Source: Gammaproteobacteria bacterium (lineage in GTDB: Bacteria > Pseudomonadota > Gammaproteobacteria > Pseudomonadales > Azotimanducaceae). Taken from it: 39,743 nt of DNA. How positions within the stretch are numbered: position 1 is the stretch's first letter; every line of letters starts with the position of its first letter. Shown in pieces: positions 9,321 to 17,111 of this stretch. The translations under genes were made by a program, and so were the position numbers. The notes under the pieces are model-generated. The model was not told the DNA's origin and did no database searches. It was given only the letters and a program-made list of their open reading frames with translations. Location of the stretch: the NCBI GenBank assembly GCA_026709365.1, contig JAPOTD010000116.1:1-39743 (forward strand), written 5' to 3'.

Positions 9321-9710
9321 CTACCGAGGCGAGCCGAGGGCGAGGCTTGTGGGCATCGAGCCGACGGCGACTGGGAAAATCGCCCTGATCCAGTCCGTTT
9401 CCGGGATGCGCTCGGCGGCGTGGTCGCGGTCGCGCTCCCGCCCGTAGTCCCACACCCGCCACAGGAAGAACGAGGCGTTGCGCAGAATGGTCCAGGGTGG
9501 CCCGTTCCACCACACGCACAGCGCCACCCGCCGCGACTCGAGCGTCATCGGCAGCGGATGATAGGCGGGCGGCTGCCAGTTTCCGCCAACGAAACGAACA
9601 TCCGGGCAGGGGTCGTAGCCGAGCCGAGCCACCGTGTCGCGGCTACCAATCCGCGTTCGGAACGCGGTGCTGGTCAGGCGGGAGCGATCGGCGAAGACCG
9701 GGCGTCTCAT
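9321..9710 (-). CDS. Small hypothetical protein between the RES toxin and the SNF2 helicase
   Basis: A 129-residue ORF that I do not recognise. It looks genuinely coding: third codon positions are rich in G and C as in neighbouring genes, a GGGAG Shine-Dalgarno lies just before the ATG, and it fits tightly between flanking genes (33 bp after the RES toxin, 13 bp before the helicase). The middle is unusually aromatic (CVWWNGPPWTILRNASFFLW, then RVWDYGRERDRD), which would suit a hydrophobic core or a small binding domain. No signal peptide or clear membrane helix is visible. The last 15 residues (TSLALGSPR end) look less protein-like. It could instead be a fragment of a larger gene. Confidence 0.5.
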   Translation of the reverse strand: MRRPVFADRSRLTSTAFRTRIGSRDTVARLGYDPCPDVRFVGGNWQPPAYHPLPMTLESRRVALCVWWNGPPWTILRNASFFLWRVWDYGRERDRDHAAERIPETDWIRAIFPVAVGSMPTSLALGSPR

Positions 9711-9743
9711 GTCGGCTCCCGGCCTTGCGCGGGCGGAGCGTGG

Positions 9744-10247
9744 TCAACTCAGCCCCATACGATTCTCGTCGTCTATCAGCCTGACTTTGCGGGGCAATTT
9801 GCTGTCCCACTGCCAGAGCACAAGATTGACGTCTTGTTCAGTTGCGCCAAGCGCATAGCTTCCAACCCGCATTCCAGCGAAACCAGAAGTCATCAGGCGG
9901 TCTGCGAGCGCTTGGGAGGCGGGCACCTTGCCGGAGAACATCTCATCACGCCAAGTTGGGCAGTCGATTTCGAGTTGGTCAACCGCCTGAGTTGCCCGTT
10001 CATTGGGATCCAGTGCGTCGAAAACCGGACTGATGTCCACTTCGTAGGCGCACAGCACCAAGGGCTGCATCCGCCGAAAGTAGGGGCTGACCTCTCTCGC
10101 GGCGGTCGCGGATGAAAAGGACAGGTACATGGTCGCAACCCCGAGCCGGTTGAATCGGCCTCCCCTACGCCGAGCTCCTTCCCCAGACAGCGGCGTCCAC
10201 GCCCAGCGCGGGTCGTGCGCCCGATAAACCACCGCTCGAAGATGCAC
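9744..10247 (-). CDS. RES-domain toxin (type II toxin-antitoxin, predicted NAD+-degrading)
   Basis: A 167-residue RES-domain protein. Characterised RES toxins hydrolyse NAD+ and are held inactive by a cognate Xre/DUF2384 antitoxin. The family signature is visible: YRAHDPRWAW near the N-terminus, GGRFNRLGVATMYLS with the conserved Arg at residue 31, then Ser43 and Glu52 in SFSSATAAREV. These are the Arg, Ser and Glu region that names the domain. A later LVLWQWDSKLPRKVRLID matches the usual C-terminal strand of the family. Translation starts at GTG (10247). The gene lies 14 bp downstream of the antitoxin, the standard antitoxin-first order. Confidence 0.88.
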   Translation of the reverse strand: MHLRAVVYRAHDPRWAWTPLSGEGARRRGGRFNRLGVATMYLSFSSATAAREVSPYFRRMQPLVLCAYEVDISPVFDALDPNERATQAVDQLEIDCPTWRDEMFSGKVPASQALADRLMTSGFAGMRVGSYALGATEQDVNLVLWQWDSKLPRKVRLIDDENRMGLS

Positions 10248-10261
10248 TTTTCCGCTGGACG

Positions 10262-10612
10262 TTAGGCGTAGCCGCCATCAAGCACTTGGTCCAGATACGC
10301 GTGAACCCCGTCTGCCTTGCCGTCTCGAACAAGCTGGGATGGCGTCATGTCCGCGAACCCGGGCAATGGCTCGGAGCGGAACCACGCATAGGCCACAAGT
10401 GCCGACCCCACTAGGCCTTCCACGCGGTTGAGAATTTCCAGCATCTGCCGCAGCCGCGTTTGCGTCTTGGGTGCGCCAATGCGGGAGGCCCGGGAAAGGG
10501 CGTCCCGGCTCAACCCCAATGTATGCGCGATTTCCGCTTTGGTGGTTCGCAGCTCCCGCGCCACGGCATTGGGCGAGAAGCCGACCTCGGTAGCGAGTTC
10601 CTGAATCTGCAT
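10262..10612 (-). CDS. Xre/MbcA/ParS-type antitoxin (DUF2384), partner of the RES toxin
   Basis: A 116-residue antitoxin with an N-terminal helix-turn-helix (AEIAHTLGLSRDALSRASR) and a C-terminal MbcA/ParS/Xre toxin-binding domain (MLEILNRVEGLVGSALVAYA, then FADMTPSQLVRDGKADGVHA). It neutralises the RES toxin encoded immediately downstream and, by analogy with RES-Xre pairs, represses its own promoter. The ATG at 10612 leaves a leader of about 28 bases from the predicted start site; an in-frame GTG at 10624 is the alternative. The operator-like palindrome at 10658-10678 overlaps the -35 box and fits autoregulation. Confidence 0.87.
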   Translation of the reverse strand: MQIQELATEVGFSPNAVARELRTTKAEIAHTLGLSRDALSRASRIGAPKTQTRLRQMLEILNRVEGLVGSALVAYAWFRSEPLPGFADMTPSQLVRDGKADGVHAYLDQVLDGGYA

Positions 10613-10646
10613 GTCTGAACTCACGAAAAATTACAAATTATTCGTC

Positions 10647-10678
10647 ATAATATGTGTGTGTTTGGTGAAGTCAAACAC
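10647..10678 (-). promoter_or_regulatory. Promoter with overlapping palindromic operator for the antitoxin-toxin-helicase unit
   Basis: On the minus strand a -35 box TTGACT (10669-10674) is followed after 16 bp by a -10 box TATTAT (10647-10652), the best sigma-70 promoter seen in the window. A perfect 7-bp inverted repeat, GTGTTTG / CAAACAC with a 7-bp centre (10658-10678), covers the -35 box and part of the spacer, the usual place for a repressor site. The HTH antitoxin encoded just downstream is the obvious candidate to bind it. The region is clearly more AT-rich than its surroundings. Confidence 0.65.
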
Positions 10679-10700
10679 TATCGACGTCCTTGCGATTGGG

Positions 10701-11336
10701 CTAATCCCCCACTTTCTCCTTGAACTCGCACAGATCCTCGATCACGCAGGCCCCGCACCTCGGCTTGCGGGCCATGCAGATGTAGCGGCCGTGCAGGATC
10801 AGCCAGTGGTGGGCGTCCTTGAGGTAGGGCCTTGGAATCCAGCGCACCAGCCGATCCTCCACTTCGCGCACGTTCTTGCCGGGGGCGATGCGGGTGCGGT
10901 TGGCGACGCGGAAGATGTGTGTGTCCACCGCCATCGTCGGCTGGCCGAAGGCGGTGTTGAGCACCACGTTGGCGGTCTTGCGGCCGACGCCGGGAAGCGC
11001 TTCCAAGGCCGCGCGGTCGGCGGGCACTTCGCCATCGTGTCGCTCAATGAGCAGCTTGCAGGTCTTGATGACGTTCTCGGCCTTGGTGTTGAACAGGCCA
11101 ATGCGCTTGATGTAGCCCTTCAGCCGTTCGACGCCGAGGGCGGCTAGGGCGGTGGGGGTGTTGGCCACCTTGAACAGCGGGCCGGTCGCCTGGTTGACGC
11201 TGACGTCCGTGGCTTGGGCGGACAGCATCACCGCGATCAACAGCTCGAAGGGCGTGTCGTAGCTTAGTTCCGTGGTCGGCTTCGGGTTTTCAGCCTTCAG
11301 CCTCTCGAAAACCTGAGTTCGTTTTTCCGTGTTCAT
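10701..11336 (-). CDS. nth: Endonuclease III (DNA glycosylase/AP lyase)
   Basis: A 211-residue base-excision repair enzyme that removes oxidised pyrimidines and cleaves the abasic site. The helix-hairpin-helix LPGVGRKTANVV carries catalytic Lys120, and VDTHIFRV carries Asp138, the same numbering as E. coli Nth. The C-terminal [4Fe-4S] loop CMARKPRCGACVIEDLC has the full C-x6-C-x2-C-x5-C spacing. The ATG at 11336 aligns with the E. coli start and lies inside the 3' end of rnfE (47-bp overlap). Position after rnfE is the standard gammaproteobacterial arrangement. Confidence 0.96.
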   Translation of the reverse strand: MNTEKRTQVFERLKAENPKPTTELSYDTPFELLIAVMLSAQATDVSVNQATGPLFKVANTPTALAALGVERLKGYIKRIGLFNTKAENVIKTCKLLIERHDGEVPADRAALEALPGVGRKTANVVLNTAFGQPTMAVDTHIFRVANRTRIAPGKNVREVEDRLVRWIPRPYLKDAHHWLILHGRYICMARKPRCGACVIEDLCEFKEKVGD

Positions 11337-12030
11337 TTGAGTCCGTTCCAATTGGAGGTTGGGGCGATAGGCGGTTGCGCAGGCCGTTGCCCAGTCCCAG
11401 CAGCAGGCCCGCAATGATGAAGGCGCCAGGCGGCAGCAGTGCCATCAGGAAGGGTGCGCTGCCGAAGCCGAGATCGATTCGCCAAGCCGCGGCCGCGGGG
11501 CCGAGCAGGTGCTCCATGCCCGCCAGCAGGGTGCCTTGGCCGAGGGCCTCGCGCACGCCGCCCAAGGCGATCAGGGCGATGGCGAAGCCGGTTGCGGTGC
11601 CCAGCGCATCGAGACAGGCCCGCCACGGCGGCTGGCGGCTGGCGAAGGCCTCCATCCGGCCGAGGATCATGCAGTTGGAGACGATGATCTGCACGAACAG
11701 CGCCACGCGCAGATAGAGCTCGAAGGCGTAGGCCTCCAGCAACAGGACGCTCAACGTGGTGAAGGTGGCGATCACCAGCACGAAGCAGGGCAGCCGGACT
11801 CGATTCGGAATCCAAGCCCGCAACGTGGAGATGGCCAGTGCCGAGCCGAGCATCACGAAGCCGCTAGCCAAGGCCAAGCCCAAGGCATTGACCAAGCTGT
11901 TGCTGACCGCCAGGAGGGGGCACAGGCCCAGCAGTTGAATCCACGCCGGATTGCGTCGGATGGCGGCGTCGGCAAACGTGCCGCCTGCGGCAGCGTTCGT
12001 GCCATCGGTAGTGGTGTCCGTGCCGTTCAT
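11290..12030 (-). CDS. rnfE: Rnf electron transport complex subunit E (RnfE/RsxE)
   Basis: An integral membrane subunit (246 residues) of the Rnf/Rsx ion-translocating electron transfer complex in the inner membrane. It is recognised by RRNPAWIQLLGLCPLLAVSN near the N-terminus, SNCMILGRMEAFASRQPP in the middle and GGVREALGQGTLL, with about six hydrophobic helices. RnfE pairs with RnfA and the two together hold the membrane iron-sulfur centre. The ATG overlaps the rnfG stop (ATGA). A Thr/Gly/Ala-rich stretch of about 20 residues precedes the first conserved residues. The 3' end runs 47 bp into nth, so rnfE and nth are translationally linked. Confidence 0.93.
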   Translation of the reverse strand: MNGTDTTTDGTNAAAGGTFADAAIRRNPAWIQLLGLCPLLAVSNSLVNALGLALASGFVMLGSALAISTLRAWIPNRVRLPCFVLVIATFTTLSVLLLEAYAFELYLRVALFVQIIVSNCMILGRMEAFASRQPPWRACLDALGTATGFAIALIALGGVREALGQGTLLAGMEHLLGPAAAAWRIDLGFGSAPFLMALLPPGAFIIAGLLLGLGNGLRNRLSPQPPIGTDSNEHGKTNSGFREAEG

Positions 12031-12530
12031 GGCGCGTTCGGCGCCGCAGGCGGCCCGGTCCTTGGGCCGAGCATTTGCCGGACGCCGCGCTTCACCGCTT
12101 CGCTGGTGATGGTGGCACCGCTGACGGCATCCACTGCAAGCGGCGGGGTGTTGGCAAAGCGGCGCATCCAAGGACTCCTGTCGATGTCGATGAAGTCGCC
12201 GAGGCCGGGGGTCTCCCGATGTTCAGCCACCCGGGCGCCCAGCAGCCGCCCGTCGTTGCCGAAGGCCGCCAGCAAGTGGATTGTCCCGGCGTAGCCTTGG
12301 ATCTCGGACCGCTTGAGCCAAATGCCCCCCGGCAGATCGACTTGGTCCCCCTGCCATGCCAGGCCCGTGGGGTCGAATGGGTGGCCGACCAACTGGTGCG
12401 CGAGTTGCCAGAGGTGGCGTGACCGATTGGCCTCGATGGCCGGTTCAGTCAACGCATGGACGCCAGCCAGCAGCAGGCCGCAGCCTAGGCCGATGACGCT
12501 GATGCCAAGCACCGGACGCAGCGTCTTCAC
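12027..12530 (-). CDS. rnfG: Rnf complex subunit G (RnfG), FMN-carrying, unusually short
   Basis: The periplasm-facing flavoprotein subunit of Rnf, anchored by one N-terminal helix (LGISVIGLGCGLLLAGVHAL). The covalent FMN attachment motif is DAVSGATITS near residues 134-143, and the conserved EHRETPGLGDFID block is present. At 167 residues it is about 40 shorter than typical RnfG, with a compact segment between the helix and the EHRETPGLGD block. It starts at GTG (12530), which overlaps the rnfD stop (GTGA). Reading further upstream in the same frame would run through rnfD, so that extension is rejected. Confidence 0.9.
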   Translation of the reverse strand: MKTLRPVLGISVIGLGCGLLLAGVHALTEPAIEANRSRHLWQLAHQLVGHPFDPTGLAWQGDQVDLPGGIWLKRSEIQGYAGTIHLLAAFGNDGRLLGARVAEHRETPGLGDFIDIDRSPWMRRFANTPPLAVDAVSGATITSEAVKRGVRQMLGPRTGPPAAPNAP

Positions 12531-13444
12531 GGTGACTTCCAAAGGGACTGCCCCCTGAATCCCTGTCGAAAGGCCCGGTCGACAAGCGGCGTTGCGGCGT
12601 TGGCAATCAGCACCGCGAAGGCGATGCCGTCCGGATAGCCGCCCCAAGCGCGGATGACGAAGGCGATGGTCGCCGTGACGCCGCCGAACAGCCACTGTCC
12701 GGGCCAGCTGCCGGGGTGGGTCACCGGATCGGTGATGACGAAGAACGCCGCCAGCAGAGTGCCGCCCGACAGCAAGTGGAACAGCGGCGGTCCGGCCCCC
12801 GATGAGCTGCCGCCATCGTTGAAGACCAACGCCAGGGCGGCCAAGGTGACGAGAAAGGCCGCGACCACCCGCCAAGCGATCAGGCCGCGCAGCATGAGCC
12901 AAAGGCCACCCGCGGCGAACGCCAAGCTGGCCTGCTCCCAAGCCCGGCCGCCGAAGTGGCCAAAGGCGGGGTTTTGGCGGAAGGCTTCGGCCACGGTCAG
13001 CCCATCCCGGTACTTGAGCGCCGTCAGCGCCGTCGCGCCGGTGTGTCCGTCCACCAGCGGCGGCCAGGCGCCCATGGCCAGCGGATAGCAGACCAGGGCG
13101 ATGGCGTACCCGGCCATGGCCGGGTTGAAGATGTTGTGGCCCAAGCCGCCGTAGAGTTGCCGGGCCAGCAGAACCGCGCCAACCGTGGCGACGGCGACCG
13201 TGTGCCAAGCGGCGGCGGGCGGCAGCGCCAAGGCCAAGATCAGGGCCGTCAGGGTGACCGAGCCGTCGGCTAGGTCGGCGGGCCGCTGCCGCGCCTTGGC
13301 CGCAGCCCAGTCGAGCGCGCAGGCCAGTGGCCAAGCGATGGCGATGTTGCGCAGATGGCCGCTGCCGAAATGAACGCTGAGCACCGCCAAGCCCGGCAGC
13401 AGCGCTGCGCTGACCGACCACATGATGCGGCCCGTGCCGCTCAC
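12527..13444 (-). CDS. rnfD: Rnf complex subunit D (RnfD), FMN-carrying membrane subunit
   Basis: A polytopic membrane subunit of 305 residues, somewhat below the usual 330-350. The flavinylation motif GHTGATALTALK places the FMN-bearing Thr near residue 138, and LYGGLGHNIFNPAM is another family block. FHLLSGGTLLAAFFVITDPV and AWGGYPDGIAFAVLIANAA are typical C-terminal RnfD helices. The start is GTG at 13444, overlapping the rnfB stop; an ATG seven codons later is possible. In the usual operon rnfC separates rnfB from rnfD; here rnfD follows the fused rnfB-C' gene directly. Confidence 0.93.
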   Translation of the reverse strand: MSGTGRIMWSVSAALLPGLAVLSVHFGSGHLRNIAIAWPLACALDWAAAKARQRPADLADGSVTLTALILALALPPAAAWHTVAVATVGAVLLARQLYGGLGHNIFNPAMAGYAIALVCYPLAMGAWPPLVDGHTGATALTALKYRDGLTVAEAFRQNPAFGHFGGRAWEQASLAFAAGGLWLMLRGLIAWRVVAAFLVTLAALALVFNDGGSSSGAGPPLFHLLSGGTLLAAFFVITDPVTHPGSWPGQWLFGGVTATIAFVIRAWGGYPDGIAFAVLIANAATPLVDRAFRQGFRGQSLWKSP

Positions 13445-14331
13445 CAGGGGCGGCCGTTGCCGCTGGCCAGGCGTCGTGCCCGGCGGTCACGGGCGTCCGA
13501 CTGCTCCGCTTGCAGGCGGGCGTTGCGGGCGTCGAAGCGCGCTTTGGCAGCGGTGGCTTGGGCTTGGCGATCATCTCGGACCCGCAGCTCGCGCTTGGCG
13601 GCGCCGAACAGATGCGCTAACGGGATGCCGCTCGGGCAGGCGCGGTCGCAGAGGCGGCATTCGATGCAGTGATCCAAGCCGGCATCCGCAGCGCCGTTCA
13701 GTTGCCCTCCCCGGATCAATCGCACCAAGTGCTGCGGCGCTAGGGATTGGGGGCACTCCGGTTCGCAGCGGTTGCAGCCGATGCAAGGCGCACTCGCATC
13801 GGGCGGAACCGCCCGGATTGGGGATGCGCCGCCCGCGACGGCGGTGGGCATTTCGACCAGTTCGATGCAGTCCACGGGGCAGGCGGGCAGGCAGAGTTCG
13901 CAGCCCGTGCATTGGCGCTCGACCACCGTGTGCATGAAGCCGGATGCACCGACGATGGCGTCCACCGGGCAGGCGTCCAAGCACAGGGCGCAGCCGATGC
14001 AGTCCGGCTCCCGAACGCGGGCGACGGCCGGCTTGGGCTCAAGGGGTATGGCGCCATCCTCCCGGCCCAGCAGCGCCTTGAGCGCTGTGAAGGTCTCCTG
14101 GCCGCCCGGCGGGCACAGGTCCAAGGGCGCGCCCTTGGCGAGCGCTTCCGCGTAGGGGCGGCAGCCGGGGTGGCCGCATTGCCCGCATTGCGTTTGCGGC
14201 AGCAGCGCGTCGATGGCGTCGATCAGGCCGTCGTCGTTGGCCGGCAGCCGCGAATGCGCCCAGGTCAAGGCGAGGCCCGCGATCAGGTTCAGGCCGGCCA
14301 GCAACCCGGCGGCGATGAGCATGGCGGTCAA
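13441..14331 (-). CDS. rnfB: RnfB fused to the C-terminal ferredoxin module of RnfC
   Basis: A 296-residue protein, about 100 longer than ordinary RnfB. Residues 1-25 form the membrane anchor. C49, C52, C57 and C73 form the RnfB Fes domain. Two ferredoxin motifs follow at C111/C114/C117/C121 and C141/C144/C147/C151, completing a normal RnfB. After a short linker, residues 183-290 match the end of RnfC instead: C183/C186/C189/C193, then SLAPQHLVRLIRGG, C222/C225/C228/C232 with SGIPLAHLF, and the Arg/Ala-rich tail AKARFDARNARLQAE. The RnfC N-terminal NADH/FMN (Complex1_51K-like) and SLBB domains are absent, and no other rnfC lies in the window. The frame is continuous and overlaps rnfA and rnfD at both ends, so this is unlikely to be a simple sequencing error. 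Confidence 0.9.
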   Translation of the reverse strand: MTAMLIAAGLLAGLNLIAGLALTWAHSRLPANDDGLIDAIDALLPQTQCGQCGHPGCRPYAEALAKGAPLDLCPPGGQETFTALKALLGREDGAIPLEPKPAVARVREPDCIGCALCLDACPVDAIVGASGFMHTVVERQCTGCELCLPACPVDCIELVEMPTAVAGGASPIRAVPPDASAPCIGCNRCEPECPQSLAPQHLVRLIRGGQLNGAADAGLDHCIECRLCDRACPSGIPLAHLFGAAKRELRVRDDRQAQATAAKARFDARNARLQAEQSDARDRRARRLASGNGRPW

Positions 14332-14903
14332 TCGAGTCCCGCGAAGCCGAGGAAGCCGAGGCTCATCAGGCCCGCCGTCACCAGGGCGATGGGCGCCCCG
14401 GCGAAGGCCCGGGGCAGGTCGGCGCCCTCAAGGCGCTCGCGGATGGCGCTGAACATCATCATCACCAAGCTGAATCCGGCGGCTGCGCCGACGGCGAAGA
14501 CGATGGCGCCGGGCAGGGACAGGCCTTCGCCGGCCACCAGCAGTGCCACGCCGAGCACCGCGCAGTTGGTGGTGATGAGCGGCAGGTAGAGGCCGAGGCT
14601 GCGATGCAGTAGCGGGCTGGCGGAGCGCAGGTAGAGTTCGGTGAACTGCACCACGCTGGCGATCACCACGATGAAGACGATGATGCGCAGCCACTCCAAG
14701 CCCAGGGGCGCCAGCAGGGCGTGGTGGATGAGGTGGCAGGCGATCGCCGCCAAGGTCAGCACGAAAGTGGTGGCCAAGCCCATCGCCAGCGCCGGGGCGA
14801 AGCTCCTGGTCACGCCCAGGAACGGGCACAGCCCCAGGAATTGGGCCAGCACGAAGTTGTTGACCAGCAGGGCGCCGACGAGGATCAGGGCGAGGTCAGC
14901 CAA
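14328..14903 (-). CDS. rnfA: Rnf electron transport complex subunit A (RnfA/RsxA)
   Basis: A 191-residue, six-helix inner-membrane protein. Family blocks are LLVNNFVLAQFLGLCPFLGV near the N-terminus and LGLYLPLITTNCAVLGVALL in the middle, each carrying one of the Cys residues that ligate the intramembrane iron-sulfur cluster shared with RnfE. The end FAGAPIALVTAGLMSLGFLG is also typical. It begins 10 bp after the metG stop, so metG and the rnf genes are probably co-transcribed. The stop overlaps the rnfB start by 4 bp. Confidence 0.95.
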   Translation of the reverse strand: MADLALILVGALLVNNFVLAQFLGLCPFLGVTRSFAPALAMGLATTFVLTLAAIACHLIHHALLAPLGLEWLRIIVFIVVIASVVQFTELYLRSASPLLHRSLGLYLPLITTNCAVLGVALLVAGEGLSLPGAIVFAVGAAAGFSLVMMMFSAIRERLEGADLPRAFAGAPIALVTAGLMSLGFLGFAGLD

Positions 14904-14913
14904 GGCGATCGCC

Positions 14914-16929
14914 TTACTTGACGTCCATCCCGGGCTTGGCGCCGGCGTCGGGGCTGAGCAGGAAGATGTGCTCGCCGCCCGGCCCGGCGGCGAGAATCAT
15001 GCCCTCCGAGGTGCCGAAACGCATCTTGCGCGGCGCCAGGTTGGCGACCACCACCACCAGCCGATCGATGAGGTCGGCTGGATCATAGGCCGACTTGATG
15101 CCCGCCATAACCTGCCGGCGGTCATCGCCGAGGTCCAGCTGCAGGCGCAGCAGCTTGTCCGCCTTCGGCACTGCCTCAGCTTCGGCGATGCGCGCCACCT
15201 TAAGCTGCACCTTGGTGAAGTCCTCGATGTCGATGAGCGCGGGCCCCCGGTCCTCGCCGTTGGCAGCCTCTGCGGAATCCGCTTCCGGCTGCGGCTTGGA
15301 GGCCTCAACGAGGCGATCGACCTGCTTTTGGTCCATGCGCGTCAGCAGCGCCTGGTAGGCGTTGATGCGCCCGCCGAGCAGCGGTTGGTCGATGTCGGAC
15401 CAGCGCAGCGGGCCCACGTTGAGAAACTTGGCGACCGCCTCCGACAGGGAGGGCAGGATCGGCGCCAGGTAGATGGCGAGGATGCGGAACAGGTTGAGGC
15501 CCAAGCTGCACACCGCCTGCACCTCGGCTTGGCGACCTTCCTGCTTGACCAGCTTCCAAGGTTCGCGCTCGGCGATGTATTGGTTGGCGAGGTCGGCCAG
15601 GGCGGCGATCTCCCGCACCGCCCTGGAGACCTGTCCTGCCTCGTAGCATTCGGCGATGGACTCGGAGGCCTCCGCGAACCGGCGCCATAAGGCTTCGTCG
15701 GCCAGCTTCGGGGCCAGTTCGCCGTCGAAGTTGCGGGTGATGAACCCGGCGCAGCGGCTGGCGATGTTGACCACCTTGCCCACCAGGTCGGCGTTCACCC
15801 GCTGCACGAAGTCCTCGAAGTTGATGTCGTAGTCGTCAACCGTGCCGTTGAGCTTGGTGGCGAAGTAGTAGCGCAGATACTCCGGGTTCAGGTGCTCAAG
15901 GTAGGTCGAGGCCTTGATGAAGGTGCCGCGGGACTTGGCCATTTTGGCCCCTTCGACGGTCACGAAGCCGTGGGTGTGGATGCGGGTCGGCTTGCGGAAG
16001 CCGGCCCCTTCGAGCACCGCTGGCCAAAAAAGGGCATGGAAGTTGACGATGTCCTTGCCGATGAAGTGGTGCAGCTCGGTGTCGGATCCAGCCTTCCAGA
16101 AGTCGTCGAAGTCCAAGTCGCCGCGGGCGTCGGCCAGGTTCTTGAAGCTGGCCATGTAGCCCACTGGCGCATCCATCCAGACATAGAAGTACTTGTCTTG
16201 GGTGCCCGGAATCAGAAAGCCGAAGTACGGGGCGTCTCGGGAGATGTCCCAAGGCTTGAGGCCGTCGTCCAGCCATTCGGCGAGCTTGTTGGCCACTTCC
16301 GGCTGCACGGCGCCGCTGCGGGTCCAGCCCTTGAGCATGTCGCTGAATTGGGGCAGATCGAAGAAGTAGTGCTCGGACTGCCGAACCACCGGCTCCGCTC
16401 CGGAAACCAGCGACCGGGGCCGGCCCAGTTCGGTGGCGTCGTAGGTGGCGCCGCAGGCATCGCAGTTGTCGCCGTACTGGTCCGCCGCGCCGCAACGCGG
16501 GCAGTCGCCCTTGACGAAGCGGTCGGCCAGGAACAGGCCGCGCTCCGGGTCGTAGAGCTGGGCCACGTCCCGGGTGAAGATGCTGCCCTGCTCGCGCAGC
16601 CGGGCGAAGACCAGTTCCGACAGCGCGCGGTTCTCCTCGGAATGCGTGGAGTGGTAGTTGTCGTGCGCAATGCCGAAGCCGGCGAAGTCCCGCATGTGCT
16701 CCTGGCGCATCGCTTCGATGAGCTCCTCCGGGGCGACGCCAGCCTGCTCGGCATGGAGCATGGTGCCGGCGCCATGGGTGTCGTCGGCGCAGACGTAGAG
16801 GCACTCATGGCCGCGCAGCTTTTGGAAGCGCACCCAGATGTCGGTCTGGATGTGCTCCAGCATGTTCCCCAAGTGAATGGAGCCGTTGATGTAGGGCAGG
16901 GCGCTGGTGACCAAAATGCGGCGTTTCAT
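14914..16929 (-). CDS. metG: Methionyl-tRNA synthetase with C-terminal tRNA-binding domain
   Basis: A 671-residue class I synthetase that charges initiator and elongator tRNA-Met. The HIGH-type motif is [12 protein letters not shown] at residues 17-28. A zinc knuckle [17 protein letters not shown] lies near residues 142-158. The KMSKS loop reads [10 protein letters not shown] near 328. The last 110 residues ([20 protein letters not shown] onward) are the Trbp111-type tRNA-binding/dimerisation domain. The ATG at 16929 ([13 protein letters not shown]) matches the family start; 14 extra in-frame codons upstream are not conserved. It is divergent from mrp and followed by rnfA, as in pseudomonads. 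Confidence 0.96.
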   Translation of the reverse strand: MKRRILVTSALPYINGSIHLGNMLEHIQTDIWVRFQKLRGHECLYVCADDTHGAGTMLHAEQAGVAPEELIEAMRQEHMRDFAGFGIAHDNYHSTHSEENRALSELVFARLREQGSIFTRDVAQLYDPERGLFLADRFVKGDCPRCGAADQYGDNCDACGATYDATELGRPRSLVSGAEPVVRQSEHYFFDLPQFSDMLKGWTRSGAVQPEVANKLAEWLDDGLKPWDISRDAPYFGFLIPGTQDKYFYVWMDAPVGYMASFKNLADARGDLDFDDFWKAGSDTELHHFIGKDIVNFHALFWPAVLEGAGFRKPTRIHTHGFVTVEGAKMAKSRGTFIKASTYLEHLNPEYLRYYFATKLNGTVDDYDINFEDFVQRVNADLVGKVVNIASRCAGFITRNFDGELAPKLADEALWRRFAEASESIAECYEAGQVSRAVREIAALADLANQYIAEREPWKLVKQEGRQAEVQAVCSLGLNLFRILAIYLAPILPSLSEAVAKFLNVGPLRWSDIDQPLLGGRINAYQALLTRMDQKQVDRLVEASKPQPEADSAEAANGEDRGPALIDIEDFTKVQLKVARIAEAEAVPKADKLLRLQLDLGDDRRQVMAGIKSAYDPADLIDRLVVVVANLAPRKMRFGTSEGMILAAGPGGEHIFLLSPDAGAKPGMDVK

Positions 16930-17001
16930 CGGCAGGGGCGCGGCTGGGAGCGATGGCGCACTATACCCCAAGAGAATTACTGGAACCCGATTCGCTAAAG
17001 T

Positions 17002-17016
17002 GGCGCGGAGTTTCGC
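17002..17016. repeat. Half copy of the dispersed GGAGTTTCGC palindrome
   Basis: The 15 bases GGCGCGGAGTTTCGC... here repeat almost exactly at 31355-31369, where they form the left arm of a perfect palindrome. Here the right arm (GCGCAACG) is degenerate. It lies in the metG-mrp divergent intergenic region. Confidence 0.4.
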
Positions 17017-17065
17017 GTGAGCGCAACGTCAACGCGCCTGCGGAGCGGGCGCGCCGGGGTATGGA

Positions 17066-17071
17066 TATAAT
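17066..17071 (+). promoter_or_regulatory. Probable -10 box of the mrp-dcd promoter
   Basis: A perfect TATAAT lies 41 bp upstream of the mrp ATG in an otherwise GC-rich divergent intergenic region, preceded by a TG pair two bases away. No good -35 box is visible at the expected distance, so this may act as an extended -10 promoter or need an activator. Confidence 0.45.
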
Positions 17072-17111
17072 GCGCCACCGCACCTGAGCGATTGGGCCAT
17101 GCCCCTGTCCC

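Noticed and set aside
13441-13444. Missing rnfC explained by a misassembly between rnfB and rnfD
   Set aside because: The fused frame is continuous, joins RnfB and RnfC homologous parts in a sensible order, and keeps GTGA/ATGA overlaps with both neighbours. A random assembly break would not be expected to do this.
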